In this document: one piece after another, positions 31,103 to 40,308 of the stretch
Layout of the letters: each line of letters starts with the position of its first letter
Numbering within the stretch: position 1 is the stretch's first letter
NCBI RefSeq assembly: GCF_946478955.1
Contig: NZ_CAMLDL010000015.1
Location: 1-50,023, forward strand
DNA length: 50,023 nt
Reading direction: 5' to 3'
Source: an uncultured Sphingomonas sp.
GTDB lineage: Bacteria > Pseudomonadota > Alphaproteobacteria > Sphingomonadales > Sphingomonadaceae
Notes under the pieces: model-generated
Seen by the model: the letters and a program-made list of their open reading frames with translations, nothing else
The model's database searches: none
What the model was told of the DNA's origin: nothing
Made by a program: the position numbers and the translations under genes

Positions 31103-32554
31103 ATGTGGGAATTTTGCGGCGTGGACAGCTATTCTGACCAACGACATGAATTCGATCAGCCGGTGTCGCCGGTGGAACCGCCGCATGATTCGCCGTCGGC
31201 CGTGATCGGCAATGACGAACGGCGGATGCATGTCCGGGCCTATAATTATTGGTGCTCTCTCCTCGATGGCCGCGACTATCCGTCGATTGAGGATCTTGAT
31301 CCGTCGGGGATTTCTGATTTTGGCCCCCATTCCGTCCTGCTGGATTTCACCGCCGGCAGCGATGACCCGGCGACGCCCTATATCGGAACGGCCGTGCGCG
31401 AGGAATGTGACCTTGCCGACGATGGCGTGAAGCAGATCAGCGACGTGCCCGGCAAATCACTGCTCAGCCGACTAACAGACCATTATATGCAGATTATCGC
31501 CAACCGGGCCCCGGTCGGCTTCGAAGCAGAGTTCGTCAATCAGCGCGGCCATAATATTTGCTACCGCGGCATCCTGATGCCGTTCAGTAGTGATGGCGAT
31601 ACGATTGATTTCATCTATGGCGTCATCAACTGGAAAGACGCTGGCGAGGTGCCCGCGCTCGACCGGGTAATCAAGCCTGCCATCGCACCGATTGATTCAT
31701 CGTTCGACCTGAACGAGCCTGACGACGACGACGACGCGCTGGAACTGACAGCCACCATTGCCGACGGTGCCGTGGCCAGCGAATTCGTGTCATCGCACGC
31801 CCCGCCGCCGCCGACGCATCCAGACTATCCCCCTGCGCCAACGCATCTGACTTGGGAGGACGGTCCCCTTGCCGATACGCCGGATATCGATTTTCCGATC
31901 GAATCGAACGACACGTCGGGCGAAGCGGACGACGCCATTGACGCCGAAGAGGCGCCAGTCGTCGATGATGAGGCGGGGCTCGCGGACCGTCTTTGGGCGG
32001 CACGCGAAAGTGCTGAGATTTGCAAGCAGGCGGACGGCCGCAGCCGCGTCGCCCTCTACCGCGCATTGGGCATGGCTTATGATTTCGCGGTGGCTTGTAA
32101 GCGCGTGCCCGACGAATATGCCGAAATCCTCGACGATGCCGGGGTAAAATCACAAGTCCGGGCACCGATGACGCCAATCGTAAAACTGATTTTCGGCGTT
32201 GATTATGACAAAACGCGCCTGACCGAATTTGCCGCAGCACTCAGCTACGCCGAGCGCGAAGGCGTCGATTTCGGCGCCTTCCAGCAGTTTGTCGAAGCGG
32301 CAGATGGCGGTCTCAAGGGCCTGGTGGCCGCGGAGCGCAAAGCGCGGCGTCCGGACCGGCCCGTTGAGGACAAGGCAGAGATTGGGCGGTCGCGCCTGCG
32401 AAAGGCAGCGGCGCTTGCCCTCACCCAGCTTCCGACCAATGAAGAATTCGCCCTCGTTCTGACGCGCCGCAACGGCAACGGCGTGCATGAAGTGGTCGAA
32501 CTTGTCGCGGACGATGCATTGCTTGATCGCGCGCTTCGTCGCGCATCCCGATAA
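31103..32554 (+). CDS. PAS-domain protein with acidic linker
   Basis: A 483-residue cytosolic protein. Residues 40-180 look like a PAS domain of the PAS_5 type (RAYNYWCSLLDGRDYPSIEDLDPSGISDFGPHSVLLD ... DFIYGVINWKD). A long acidic, Pro-rich segment (DDDDDALEL, PPPPTHPDYPPAP) follows, then a helical C-terminal part (LWAARESAEICKQADGRSRVALYRALGMAYDF..., REGVDFGAFQQFVEAADGGLKG). There is no kinase, cyclase or HTH domain, so its output is unknown. The ATG at 31103 has GGAG only 4 nt upstream. The neighbours are a tRNA and glutamate dehydrogenase. Confidence 0.7.
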   Translation: MWEFCGVDSYSDQRHEFDQPVSPVEPPHDSPSAVIGNDERRMHVRAYNYWCSLLDGRDYPSIEDLDPSGISDFGPHSVLLDFTAGSDDPATPYIGTAVREECDLADDGVKQISDVPGKSLLSRLTDHYMQIIANRAPVGFEAEFVNQRGHNICYRGILMPFSSDGDTIDFIYGVINWKDAGEVPALDRVIKPAIAPIDSSFDLNEPDDDDDALELTATIADGAVASEFVSSHAPPPPTHPDYPPAPTHLTWEDGPLADTPDIDFPIESNDTSGEADDAIDAEEAPVVDDEAGLADRLWAARESAEICKQADGRSRVALYRALGMAYDFAVACKRVPDEYAEILDDAGVKSQVRAPMTPIVKLIFGVDYDKTRLTEFAAALSYAEREGVDFGAFQQFVEAADGGLKGLVAAERKARRPDRPVEDKAEIGRSRLRKAAALALTQLPTNEEFALVLTRRNGNGVHEVVELVADDALLDRALRRASR

Positions 32555-32645
32555 TTTCCTTCAGTCGTCGTCCAACTGTTGCCTTGCTTCGCCGGGGGGA
32601 CTAGGCCCCCGCCAAACGCACATTCACGCGGAGCAGTGACGGGAT

Positions 32646-35600
32646 ATGACGGCCAAATCGGGCACGAAGTCGGCGGTTGCCGAGCATCTTCGGAAATCGC
32701 TTTCGGACCACGCCCTACCGGGCGAGCTGAATGAGTTTGGTGCACAGGAGCAGGCGGACGCAGCCGAATTCCTGACCGAGGTCATCGACCAGCGCAGTGC
32801 CGGAGAGCCTGCTATCCGGATCGAGTCGACCGGTGGTGAAGCCGGTCGTCGGCGGATGCGCCTCGCTGTTGTGAATAACGACATGCCGTTCTTGGTGGAT
32901 TCGGTCGCCAATGCGATTGCTGGGCGCCAATTGACGATCCATCGTTTGCTGCACCCCGTTCTGGGCATAGAGCGCGATGCCAAGGGCAAGCTCTTGTCCG
33001 TCAGCGCGTGCGGGAAACCCGGCACGACCGCCGAATCGGTCATGTATATCGAACTGGATCGTGCCGACGCCCGCGGCCGGCGTGAGCTGGAACATGAACT
33101 GAAGGCTGTATTGGCCGACGTTCGCGTCGCGGTTCGCGACTGGGCTACCATCCAGAAAAAGATGCGCGAAGATGCCGCTCAGACGGACGACCCGGAAGGG
33201 CGCGAGCTTATGGAATGGTTCGCCGATGGCGCGATGACCCTCCTTGGCTATCATGTTGAAAAGCCCGATGAGGAGCCCAGCGACGAAATCGGTATCTTTT
33301 CCATTCCAGGCGCGCCGACCGACAAGGGCGGCAGTCGCGGGGCGATGCGCTATTTCGAAAATGGCGGACCGGTACCGTTGTTGACAAAGGCGGAACGCAA
33401 ATCGGCAGTTCATCGCCGCGTGCCGCTGGACCTCGTCGTTGTCCCCTACCGCGAAAAGGGCAAGATTACCGGCATCGGTGTGTATGCTGGATTGTGGACC
33501 AGCCAGGCGTTGATCCTGCCGACCGAGGAAGTTCCGGTGCTTCGCCAGCGCCTGAAAAATCTCGACAAGAATTTCGGGTTCGATCCGCGTGGCCATAGCG
33601 GCAAGGCATTGCGTCACGCCGTTGCATCCGTCCCGCGAGATCTTCTCATCAGCCTCGATGAAAAGAGCGGCCGTGACCTGGTGACAACCGCAATGTCGCT
33701 TGCCGATCGCCCGCGCGCAGCAATTCTGCTGTTGCGGAGCATCCTGAAAGGCAATCTGTTCGCCTTCGTATGGTTGCCGCGCGATGATCTCAATACGCAG
33801 CGCCGGCTGGCCATCGCCTCATTGTTGGAAGACGTCGTCGGCAGCCATGTGACAAGCTGGCAGGTTGAACTTGGCGAAGGCGACCTTGCCCTTCTCCGCT
33901 ATACCGTCGACATCGAAGCGGACGCCCCGACCCCGGACGTTGCCGAACTGAATCGCCGTCTCGACGAAATGGTGCGCGGCTGGCGGCCTGCGGTGGAAGA
34001 GGAATTGATTGAACGAGTCGGTCCCGGCCGCGGCGCGCGCCTTGCCATCACTTACGCCGACGCTTTCCCTGACAATTTCCGGGCAGCGACGCGACCCCTG
34101 GATGCAGCGGCCGATATCTTGCGCCTCTGCAAGTTGGACAATGAAACGAGCCGCGAAGTTCGTCTTTACCAGCCGCAGGGCGCAAAAGACGGCGCCCTTC
34201 GGCTGAAAGTCTATCGCACGGGCGGGTTCATTCCGCTGTCCGAAGCGGTACCGATCCTGGAGAATTTTGGATTTGAAGTCCTGGAAGAAATTCCGACCGA
34301 GCTTCACGGCAATGCGCTTGGGCACATCCATGATTTCAGTATCAGCCTGCCTGAAGGTGCTGATCGCGCTGCCATACTGGAACGCGTCGAAGTCATTGAA
34401 AAAGCGATTGCGTCGGTGCTCAAGGGCCGCGCGGAAAATGACGAATTCAACAAACTGGTCGTCACTACCAGCCTGACACCGCGCGCGGTCGTCTGGCTGC
34501 GCAGCTGGTTCCGCTACCTTCGTCAAACCGGTGTATCTTACGGCCTTTTGACCGTCGTCGATGCGCTTGCCCGCGCGCCCAAGGCAACCGAGGCAATGAT
34601 TAATTATTTCGCCGCAGCGCACGACCCAGCATCGAAGGGTGATCGCGCTGCCAACATGGCGGCAGAAGCGGCGGCATTCGACGAGGCGCTGCAGAAGGTA
34701 AAGAGCATCGACGATGACCGTATTCTGCGCCTGTTGCGCGCGGTGGTCGGCGCCGTCCTGCGCACCAATGCCTTTGCCCCGGCGGCGGTGGAGGCACTGG
34801 CCTACAAGATCGACAGCTCGCAGGTCCCGGGCCTGCCCCGTCCTATCCCCTATCGCGAAATCTGGGTCTATAGCCCGCGCGTTGAAGGCATCCACCTGCG
34901 CGGCGGGCCAATCGCCCGCGGCGGTCTGCGCTGGTCCGACCGGCGTGACGATTTCCGTACCGAAATCCTTGGCCTGATGAAGGCGCAGCTGGTGAAGAAC
35001 GCTGTTATCGTCCCCACCGGGGCGAAAGGCGGCTTCTATGCCAAGCATCTGCCCAATCCGGCGGTCGACCGCGACGCATGGTTCGCCGAAGGAACGGAAA
35101 GCTACCGCATCTTCATTCGGTCGCTGCTGTCGGTCACCGACAACATCGTCAATGACAAGGTTACGCATCCAGACAGCGTCGTCATTCATGACGGTGACGA
35201 TCCCTATTTTGTGGTCGCCGCCGACAAGGGAACCGCGACCTTCAGCGACGTCGCCAACGCAATCGCGCTTGAGCGGAATTTCTGGCTGGGCGATGCGTTC
35301 GCGTCCGGTGGTTCCAACGGGTATGACCACAAGGCGATGGGCATCACCGCGAAGGGGGCTTGGATTTCGGTTCAGCGCCACTTCCTGGAAATGGGCGTCG
35401 ATGTCCAAAAGGATTCGGTCGAAGTCGTTGGCTGCGGCGACATGTCGGGTGACGTATTTGGCAACGGCATGCTGCTGTCCAAGGCGATCAAGCTGGTCGC
35501 CGCGTTCGATCACCGCCACATCTTCATCGATCCCAATCCCGATCCGGCGGTAAGCTGGCAAGAGCGGGAACGGATGTTCAATCTACCCCGTTCCAGCTGG

Positions 35601-37295
35601 GATGATTATGATCGCAAGTTGCTGAGCAAGGGCGGGATGATTGTCCCGCGTACTGAAAAGTCGATCAAATTGACTAAGGAAGCCCGCGAGGCGCTGGACA
35701 TTGACGCCGAAACGATCGACCCGACCAGCCTGATCAGCGCGATTCTGAAAGCGCCGGTCGACCTGGTCTGGTTTGGCGGCATTGGCACCTACATCAAGGC
35801 GTCGAGCCAGACCAACGCACAGGTTGGCGATCCGGCCAATGATAGCCTGCGCGTCGACGCGCGTGATTTGCGCGCCAAGGTCATTGGTGAAGGTGCGAAC
35901 CTGGCGATCAACCAGGCCGGCCGTATCGAATTTGCCCAGAATGGCGGCCGTATCAACACCGACTTCATCGACAATTCGGCCGGCGTCGATTGCTCGGACA
36001 ATGAGGTCAACATCAAGATCCCGCTCAATCGCGAAATGCAGGAAGGGCGTTTGGAAGAACCCAAACGCAACAAGCTACTTGCCAAGATGACGGATGCGGT
36101 GAGCGACCTGGTGCTGGAGGATAACCGCCTTCAGACCCTGGCCCTATCGATCGCGGAATCGCGGGGAGCGGACGGCCTTCCGGGTTTCGTCAACACCATC
36201 GAAATGCTGGAAGCTTCGGGCCGCCTGGATCGTAAGGTGGAGGGTCTCGACAGCAGTGAAACCCTGCTCCGGCGCGGCCTTGATGGTCGCGGCCTGACGC
36301 GGCCGGAACTGGCCGTTATCCTGTCGATGTCGAAAATGACGCTGCAGACGGCGGCGGAAGAGCTGAAGCTGGCCGACGACCCGATGATGGAGGGCGAGTT
36401 GTTTGCCGCGTTCCCTGCGCCAATGGTGAAGGAACATGCCGACGCCATTCGCACCCATCGCCTACGGCATCAGATTGTCGCGACCAAGGTCGCCAACCGC
36501 CTCGTCAATCGTCTGGGCCCGAGCGTTGCGCTCGACCTGGTGGAGGAAGAAGGCGTTGGTCTGCCCCAAGTCGTTGCGGCGTTCCTTGTGGTTGAGCGCC
36601 TGCTCGACCTCAAATCCTTGTGGGCGCGGATTGAGCAAGCCGAGCTGAGCGAAGAAAATCGCATCGCGCTCTTCTCCAAAGCCGCCCGCAGCGTGCGCGC
36701 CCATCTTGGCGACACCATTCGTGCTGCCGCCGGCGAAACCAGCATTTCGAAGATTGTCGACCTGCTGAAGCCTGGCCTGGATAAGGTTGCGGCCAAGACG
36801 GCGGGCCTGCTCCGCGCCGAAGTGAAGGGCGAATCTGACGCGCTTCGTGGGCGTTTAGACGCGCACACCGATGACAAGAAGATCGTCGACGGCCTGGTTC
36901 GGTTGTACGAACTTGACGGCGTGTTCGGCATTGTCGGGCTCGGCGCACGCAAGGGCGTTGATGAAATTGCCCTGACACGCGCCTACACGCGCCTTGGTGA
37001 AGTGCTCGGCATCGATTGGGCCCAACAACAGGTTGCGAGTTTCATACCGACCGATCAGTGGGAGCGGCTTCTTCAATCCGGCCTGATGCGAGATTTCGAA
37101 CAGCTGCGCATCGACTTCCTCGCCCGCGCCCGCGGCGACAATCCCGAAGAGAGCGTCGAGATCTGGGTTGAAAAGAACCCGAAACGCATCGCCCAGTTCC
37201 GCGGCCTGGTTGATCGGGCCCGGCAGGGCGGAACGGCGACAAGTTCCATGCTTGCCCAGATTGCGAGCCAGGCACGGATCCTTCTGTCACGCTAA
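32646..37295 (+). CDS. gdhB: NAD-specific glutamate dehydrogenase, large (about 170-180 kDa) type
   Basis: Oxidatively deaminates glutamate to 2-oxoglutarate with NAD; a catabolic cytosolic enzyme. The 1549-residue length is that of the L_180 class. An N-terminal ACT-like regulatory region (MRLAVVNNDMPFLVDSVANAI) precedes the catalytic core. IHLRGGPIARGGLRWSDRRDDFRTEILGLMKAQLVKNAVIVPTGAKGG carries the active-site lysines, GSNGYDHKAMGITAKGAWISVQRHF the next block, and VGCGDMSGDVFGNGML the NAD fold. The ATG at 32646 is chosen with weak SD support. The CGGGGG/CCCCCG hairpin in the 32593-32611 leader has no T-tract. An ATP-grasp gene starts on its stop codon. Confidence 0.93.
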   Translation: MTAKSGTKSAVAEHLRKSLSDHALPGELNEFGAQEQADAAEFLTEVIDQRSAGEPAIRIESTGGEAGRRRMRLAVVNNDMPFLVDSVANAIAGRQLTIHRLLHPVLGIERDAKGKLLSVSACGKPGTTAESVMYIELDRADARGRRELEHELKAVLADVRVAVRDWATIQKKMREDAAQTDDPEGRELMEWFADGAMTLLGYHVEKPDEEPSDEIGIFSIPGAPTDKGGSRGAMRYFENGGPVPLLTKAERKSAVHRRVPLDLVVVPYREKGKITGIGVYAGLWTSQALILPTEEVPVLRQRLKNLDKNFGFDPRGHSGKALRHAVASVPRDLLISLDEKSGRDLVTTAMSLADRPRAAILLLRSILKGNLFAFVWLPRDDLNTQRRLAIASLLEDVVGSHVTSWQVELGEGDLALLRYTVDIEADAPTPDVAELNRRLDEMVRGWRPAVEEELIERVGPGRGARLAITYADAFPDNFRAATRPLDAAADILRLCKLDNETSREVRLYQPQGAKDGALRLKVYRTGGFIPLSEAVPILENFGFEVLEEIPTELHGNALGHIHDFSISLPEGADRAAILERVEVIEKAIASVLKGRAENDEFNKLVVTTSLTPRAVVWLRSWFRYLRQTGVSYGLLTVVDALARAPKATEAMINYFAAAHDPASKGDRAANMAAEAAAFDEALQKVKSIDDDRILRLLRAVVGAVLRTNAFAPAAVEALAYKIDSSQVPGLPRPIPYREIWVYSPRVEGIHLRGGPIARGGLRWSDRRDDFRTEILGLMKAQLVKNAVIVPTGAKGGFYAKHLPNPAVDRDAWFAEGTESYRIFIRSLLSVTDNIVNDKVTHPDSVVIHDGDDPYFVVAADKGTATFSDVANAIALERNFWLGDAFASGGSNGYDHKAMGITAKGAWISVQRHFLEMGVDVQKDSVEVVGCGDMSGDVFGNGMLLSKAIKLVAAFDHRHIFIDPNPDPAVSWQERERMFNLPRSSWDDYDRKLLSKGGMIVPRTEKSIKLTKEAREALDIDAETIDPTSLISAILKAPVDLVWFGGIGTYIKASSQTNAQVGDPANDSLRVDARDLRAKVIGEGANLAINQAGRIEFAQNGGRINTDFIDNSAGVDCSDNEVNIKIPLNREMQEGRLEEPKRNKLLAKMTDAVSDLVLEDNRLQTLALSIAESRGADGLPGFVNTIEMLEASGRLDRKVEGLDSSETLLRRGLDGRGLTRPELAVILSMSKMTLQTAAEELKLADDPMMEGELFAAFPAPMVKEHADAIRTHRLRHQIVATKVANRLVNRLGPSVALDLVEEEGVGLPQVVAAFLVVERLLDLKSLWARIEQAELSEENRIALFSKAARSVRAHLGDTIRAAAGETSISKIVDLLKPGLDKVAAKTAGLLRAEVKGESDALRGRLDAHTDDKKIVDGLVRLYELDGVFGIVGLGARKGVDEIALTRAYTRLGEVLGIDWAQQQVASFIPTDQWERLLQSGLMRDFEQLRIDFLARARGDNPEESVEIWVEKNPKRIAQFRGLVDRARQGGTATSSMLAQIASQARILLSR

Positions 37296-38143
37296 TGCGC
37301 GTAGCGATTCTCGTCCCCAGGCCCGACTTTCACGAGAGTTGGGCCTGGGCGTTCGACATCGAAGCCGATGCGCTTCGTCGTGGCGGGTTCGATGTGGAGG
37401 CGCGGCATTGGACGGAACCGGGTGACCTGTCCGGTTTTGACCTTGTCACGCCGCTGGTGGCCTGGGGCTATCATGCCGATCCCCCGGCTTGGCACGCCCT
37501 TCTCGATCGCCTCGACGCCGAAGGTTTGCGAACGCTGAACCCTGTCTCGCTGCTTCGATGGAACAGCGACAAACGCTATCTCGCCGAGCTGTCAAGCAGG
37601 GGAATTGCCACCATCCCAACACGGCTGGTCGATGCTATCGACGATGCACAGCTTGACACGGCGCGCGCGGAATTTGGCCTGTCGCTGGTGATCAAGCCGC
37701 CCGTGTCGGCGGGTGCAGACGGAACCTTTCGCCTGGGGCCCGACGACAGATTGCCAGCAGAGGTCATCGGCCGGGACATGCTGGTTCAGCCATTCCTGAA
37801 TGCGGTTACCGGCGAAGGCGAATATTCCTTGCTGCTATTTGGCGGACAATTCAGCCATGCGTTGGTCAAGCGTCCCAAAACGGGCGACTATCGCGTTCAG
37901 CCCTACCTTGGCGGCACCGAACAAGCCTGCGAAGCGCCCGAAGGCGGAATTGAACTGGCAAAAGCGGCGCTTGCCGCCGCACCGGCGGAATCGGTTTATG
38001 CGCGAGTTGACCTGATTCGCGGCGACGACGGCCAATTGAAGCTGATCGAGCTAGAGCTCATCGAGCCTGCCCTGTGGCTGGAGCTTGCCCCGGACGGCGG
38101 TGCATCATTCGCTGCCGCGATGATGGAGCGCGCGCGCCAATAG
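37295..38143 (+). CDS. ATP-grasp family enzyme
   Basis: A 282-residue protein with the ATP-grasp layout seen in glutathione-synthetase-like ligases: N-terminal Rossmann region (AILVPRPDFHESWAWAFDIEADALR), the LRWNSDKRYLAELSSRGIATIPT entry to the ATP-grasp domain, LVIKPPVSAGADGTFRL, EYSLLLFGG, and KLIELELIEPALWLEL with magnesium-binding acidic residues. Such enzymes join carboxylates to amines or thiols. It begins on the GDH stop codon (TAATG), so it is translationally coupled to it. The substrate is unknown. Its 3' end overlaps the convergent ribbon-helix-helix gene by 39 nt. Confidence 0.85.
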   Translation: MRVAILVPRPDFHESWAWAFDIEADALRRGGFDVEARHWTEPGDLSGFDLVTPLVAWGYHADPPAWHALLDRLDAEGLRTLNPVSLLRWNSDKRYLAELSSRGIATIPTRLVDAIDDAQLDTARAEFGLSLVIKPPVSAGADGTFRLGPDDRLPAEVIGRDMLVQPFLNAVTGEGEYSLLLFGGQFSHALVKRPKTGDYRVQPYLGGTEQACEAPEGGIELAKAALAAAPAESVYARVDLIRGDDGQLKLIELELIEPALWLELAPDGGASFAAAMMERARQ

Positions 38144-38353
38144 CCATTGCCGGATAGCGGACGTCAGGTTGGGCGTTGGCTGGCTGCTAATTCGTTCAAC
38201 ATCAATTTTTGCAATCAAGGCATTGAGCGGAAGCTGATGTTGCTCGGCCGCAAGTTCCAGCTGCTGCCAAAACATGGGTTCAAGACTGATCGACGTTTCG
38301 TGCCCGGCGATGGTCACGGAGCGTTTGGTTGGGGGGCCATAGTGCGGTGACAT
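38105..38353 (-). CDS. ribbon-helix-helix domain protein
   Basis: An 82-residue protein with KRSVTIAGHETSISLEPMFWQQLELAAEQHQLPLNALIAKID: a beta-strand followed by two helices, the RHH_4-type DNA-binding pattern. The rest is a short helical tail (NLTSAIRQWLLARAL). The ATG at 38353 has little Shine-Dalgarno support. It converges with the ATP-grasp gene, overlapping by 39 nt at the 3' ends. Such proteins are probably transcription regulators with unknown targets. Confidence 0.8.
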   Translation of the reverse strand: MSPHYGPPTKRSVTIAGHETSISLEPMFWQQLELAAEQHQLPLNALIAKIDVERISSQPTPNLTSAIRQWLLARALHHRGSE

Positions 38354-38544
38354 TCAACCGGTCCTTTCCGCGGACCGCAAGGGCGAACGCCCGCCCGAGC
38401 TGATTGCGAGAAGCCAAGGCGGTGGATGCCACCGCCCGGCGCCTGAGGAGTCATTAGAAACCGTTACTGCCACCCACTCTCGGCAAGCAAGATTGGCTAC
38501 CAGCGCGATTGCCGACGATCGCGCCGTTAGCCGCGGCGATTCAA

Positions 38545-39267
38545 TCAATACATATGCTGGCCGCCATTGATCGAAAGGGTCGAGCCGGTGACAAAGCCAG
38601 CATCCTCATCAACCAGGAACGCCACGCCGCGCGCGATTTCTTCAGCCTTGCCCAAGCGGCGGACCGGAATTTTCGCAACGATCTTGCCAAGCACATCTTC
38701 CGGGACCGCAGCCACCATGTCGGTGTCGATATAGCCCGGCGCAATGGCGTTGACCGTGACGTTGCTGCGCGCGCCTTCCTGGGCAAGCGCCTTGGTAAAT
38801 CCGTGGATGCCCGATTTCGCGGCTGCGTAATTGACCTGTCCATATTGGCCAGCCTGACCGTTGATCGAGCCAATATTGACGATGCGCCCATAGCCGCGCT
38901 CGGCCATCCCGTCGAACACGGCCTTGGCCATGTTGAAACACCCGCCAAGGTTGGTGTCGATCACCTGCTGCCATTGTTCCTGCGACTGACGCTTCATCGT
39001 GGAATCGCGCGTGATGCCGGCATTGTTGACTAGAACATCGACCGGGCCGAGGTCGGCCTCAACCTGTTTCACGCCGGCCTGACTCGCCTCATAATCGGCG
39101 ACGTCCCATTTGTAGGCAGGAATTCCGGTACGTTCGGTAAATTCGCGGGCGCGTTCGTCGTTGCCCGCATAATTTGCCGCAACCTTCATGCCCATATTCT
39201 TGAGCGCGACGCTAATCGCCTCGCCGATCCCACGGGTACCACCGGTAACGATTGCCACTCGCGTCAT
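38545..39267 (-). CDS. phbB: acetoacetyl-CoA reductase
   Basis: Reduces acetoacetyl-CoA to (R)-3-hydroxybutyryl-CoA with NADPH, the second step of polyhydroxybutyrate synthesis. The 240 residues are a classical SDR with TGGTRGIG (8-15), NNAG, NIGSING and the Tyr-Lys pair in NYAAAKSG; the QEQWQQVIDTNLGG and GQAGQYGQVNYAAAKSGIHGFTKALAQEG strings are typical of the PHB enzymes rather than of FabG. The ATG at 39267 follows GGAGAGCGAG upstream. It runs in the same direction as hemH but about 33 nt downstream of it. No PHB synthase or thiolase lies in the window. Confidence 0.92.
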   Translation of the reverse strand: MTRVAIVTGGTRGIGEAISVALKNMGMKVAANYAGNDERAREFTERTGIPAYKWDVADYEASQAGVKQVEADLGPVDVLVNNAGITRDSTMKRQSQEQWQQVIDTNLGGCFNMAKAVFDGMAERGYGRIVNIGSINGQAGQYGQVNYAAAKSGIHGFTKALAQEGARSNVTVNAIAPGYIDTDMVAAVPEDVLGKIVAKIPVRRLGKAEEIARGVAFLVDEDAGFVTGSTLSINGGQHMY

Positions 39268-39300
39268 GACTCGCTCTCCTGCTTATATTTTCTCGAAGAT

Positions 39301-40308
39301 TTAGGTCGCTGGCCACCATCCCGCAAGCTCGCGGCGAATGAGCGATACCAGCATGTTCATTCCTTCGTCTTCCGCATTGAGACAATCCAGCCGGGCAAAA
39401 TGCGTTCCGCCGGCCGCCAGAAAATCCGCTCGGCCGCGGATGCCCAATTCTTCAATGGTTTCGAGGCAGTCGGCCGAAAAACCAGGTGCGGCAATCGCCA
39501 CCCGCTGAACGCCTTTTGCGGGATAGGATTTCAACGTTGCATCGGTGGAAGGCTCCAGCCACTTCGCCCGGCCGAACCGCGACTGGAACGCGACGTCAAC
39601 ATCGCGGCCCATCGCCTCACTCACAAGGCGAGCCGTTGCCTGACAGTGGCAATAATAGGGATCGCCCAGCGTCAACGTCCGCTCCGGCATACCATGATAA
39701 CTCAGAAGGATCTTCTGTGGTTCAAAATCGAGCGCCGCCACCTGCCGTTCGATGCTGATCTTCACGGCATTTATATATTCTGGCTGGTTAAAATAGGGCG
39801 GCAGCGTGCGGATCGCCGGCTGCCAACGCTCCCCGGCCAAATGAGCGAAGGCATAATCATTTGCCGTCGCCGTCGTTGCCGCACAATATTGCGGATATAA
39901 TGGGGCCAGCAGGATGCGCGTCGCACCGGCGTTGAACATCCGGTCGAGCGCATGATCTATCGCCGGATTGCCATAGCGCATCGCCCAATCAACCAGCACC
40001 GTGTCGCCCAGCCGCTGTTGCAGGCGAACCGCCTGTTTTGCCGTAATGGCAGCGAGGGGCGACCCCTCTTCAGTCCAAACCTGCTCATAGGCATGGGCGC
40101 TCTTACGGGGCCGGGTGCGCAGAATGACGCCGTGCAGGATCGGCTGCCATAACAATGGCGGTATCTCGACCACGCGGCGATCTGACAAAAACTGCCGCAG
40201 GTATCGCCGAACCGCGCCAGGTTCCGGCGCGTCCGGCGTGCCGAGGTTGATCAGCAGGACGCCAATCTTTTCTGCTGGGATCGGGGGATGATCGGCGGGA
40301 CGTTCCAT
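39301..40308 (-). CDS. hemH: ferrochelatase
   Basis: Inserts ferrous iron into protoporphyrin IX, the last step of haem synthesis; membrane-associated in the cytosol. The 335 residues carry the family hallmarks: GVLLINLGTPDAPE, LRQFLSDRRVVEIP, the catalytic histidine in SYHGMPERTL, the conserved CHCQATARL, and the glutamate of APGFSADCLETIEELG. Its ATG at 40308 shares a base with the stop of the upstream molybdenum-hydroxylase-like gene, so the two are coupled. No Shine-Dalgarno sequence is clear apart from coupling. Confidence 0.96.
   Translation of the reverse strand: MERPADHPPIPAEKIGVLLINLGTPDAPEPGAVRRYLRQFLSDRRVVEIPPLLWQPILHGVILRTRPRKSAHAYEQVWTEEGSPLAAITAKQAVRLQQRLGDTVLVDWAMRYGNPAIDHALDRMFNAGATRILLAPLYPQYCAATTATANDYAFAHLAGERWQPAIRTLPPYFNQPEYINAVKISIERQVAALDFEPQKILLSYHGMPERTLTLGDPYYCHCQATARLVSEAMGRDVDVAFQSRFGRAKWLEPSTDATLKSYPAKGVQRVAIAAPGFSADCLETIEELGIRGRADFLAAGGTHFARLDCLNAEDEGMNMLVSLIRRELAGWWPAT

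Noticed and set aside
34009..34800. Long open frames on both strands inside the glutamate dehydrogenase gene (for example 33819-35561 on the minus strand).
   Set aside because: High-G+C codon bias leaves alternative frames open; the true gene covers them with a complete family signature.
38415..38450. Hairpin GGCGGTGG/CCACCGCC downstream of phbB, considered as a terminator.
   Set aside because: The stem is good but no T-tract follows on either strand. The rest of 38354-38544 shows no gene or site I can support.
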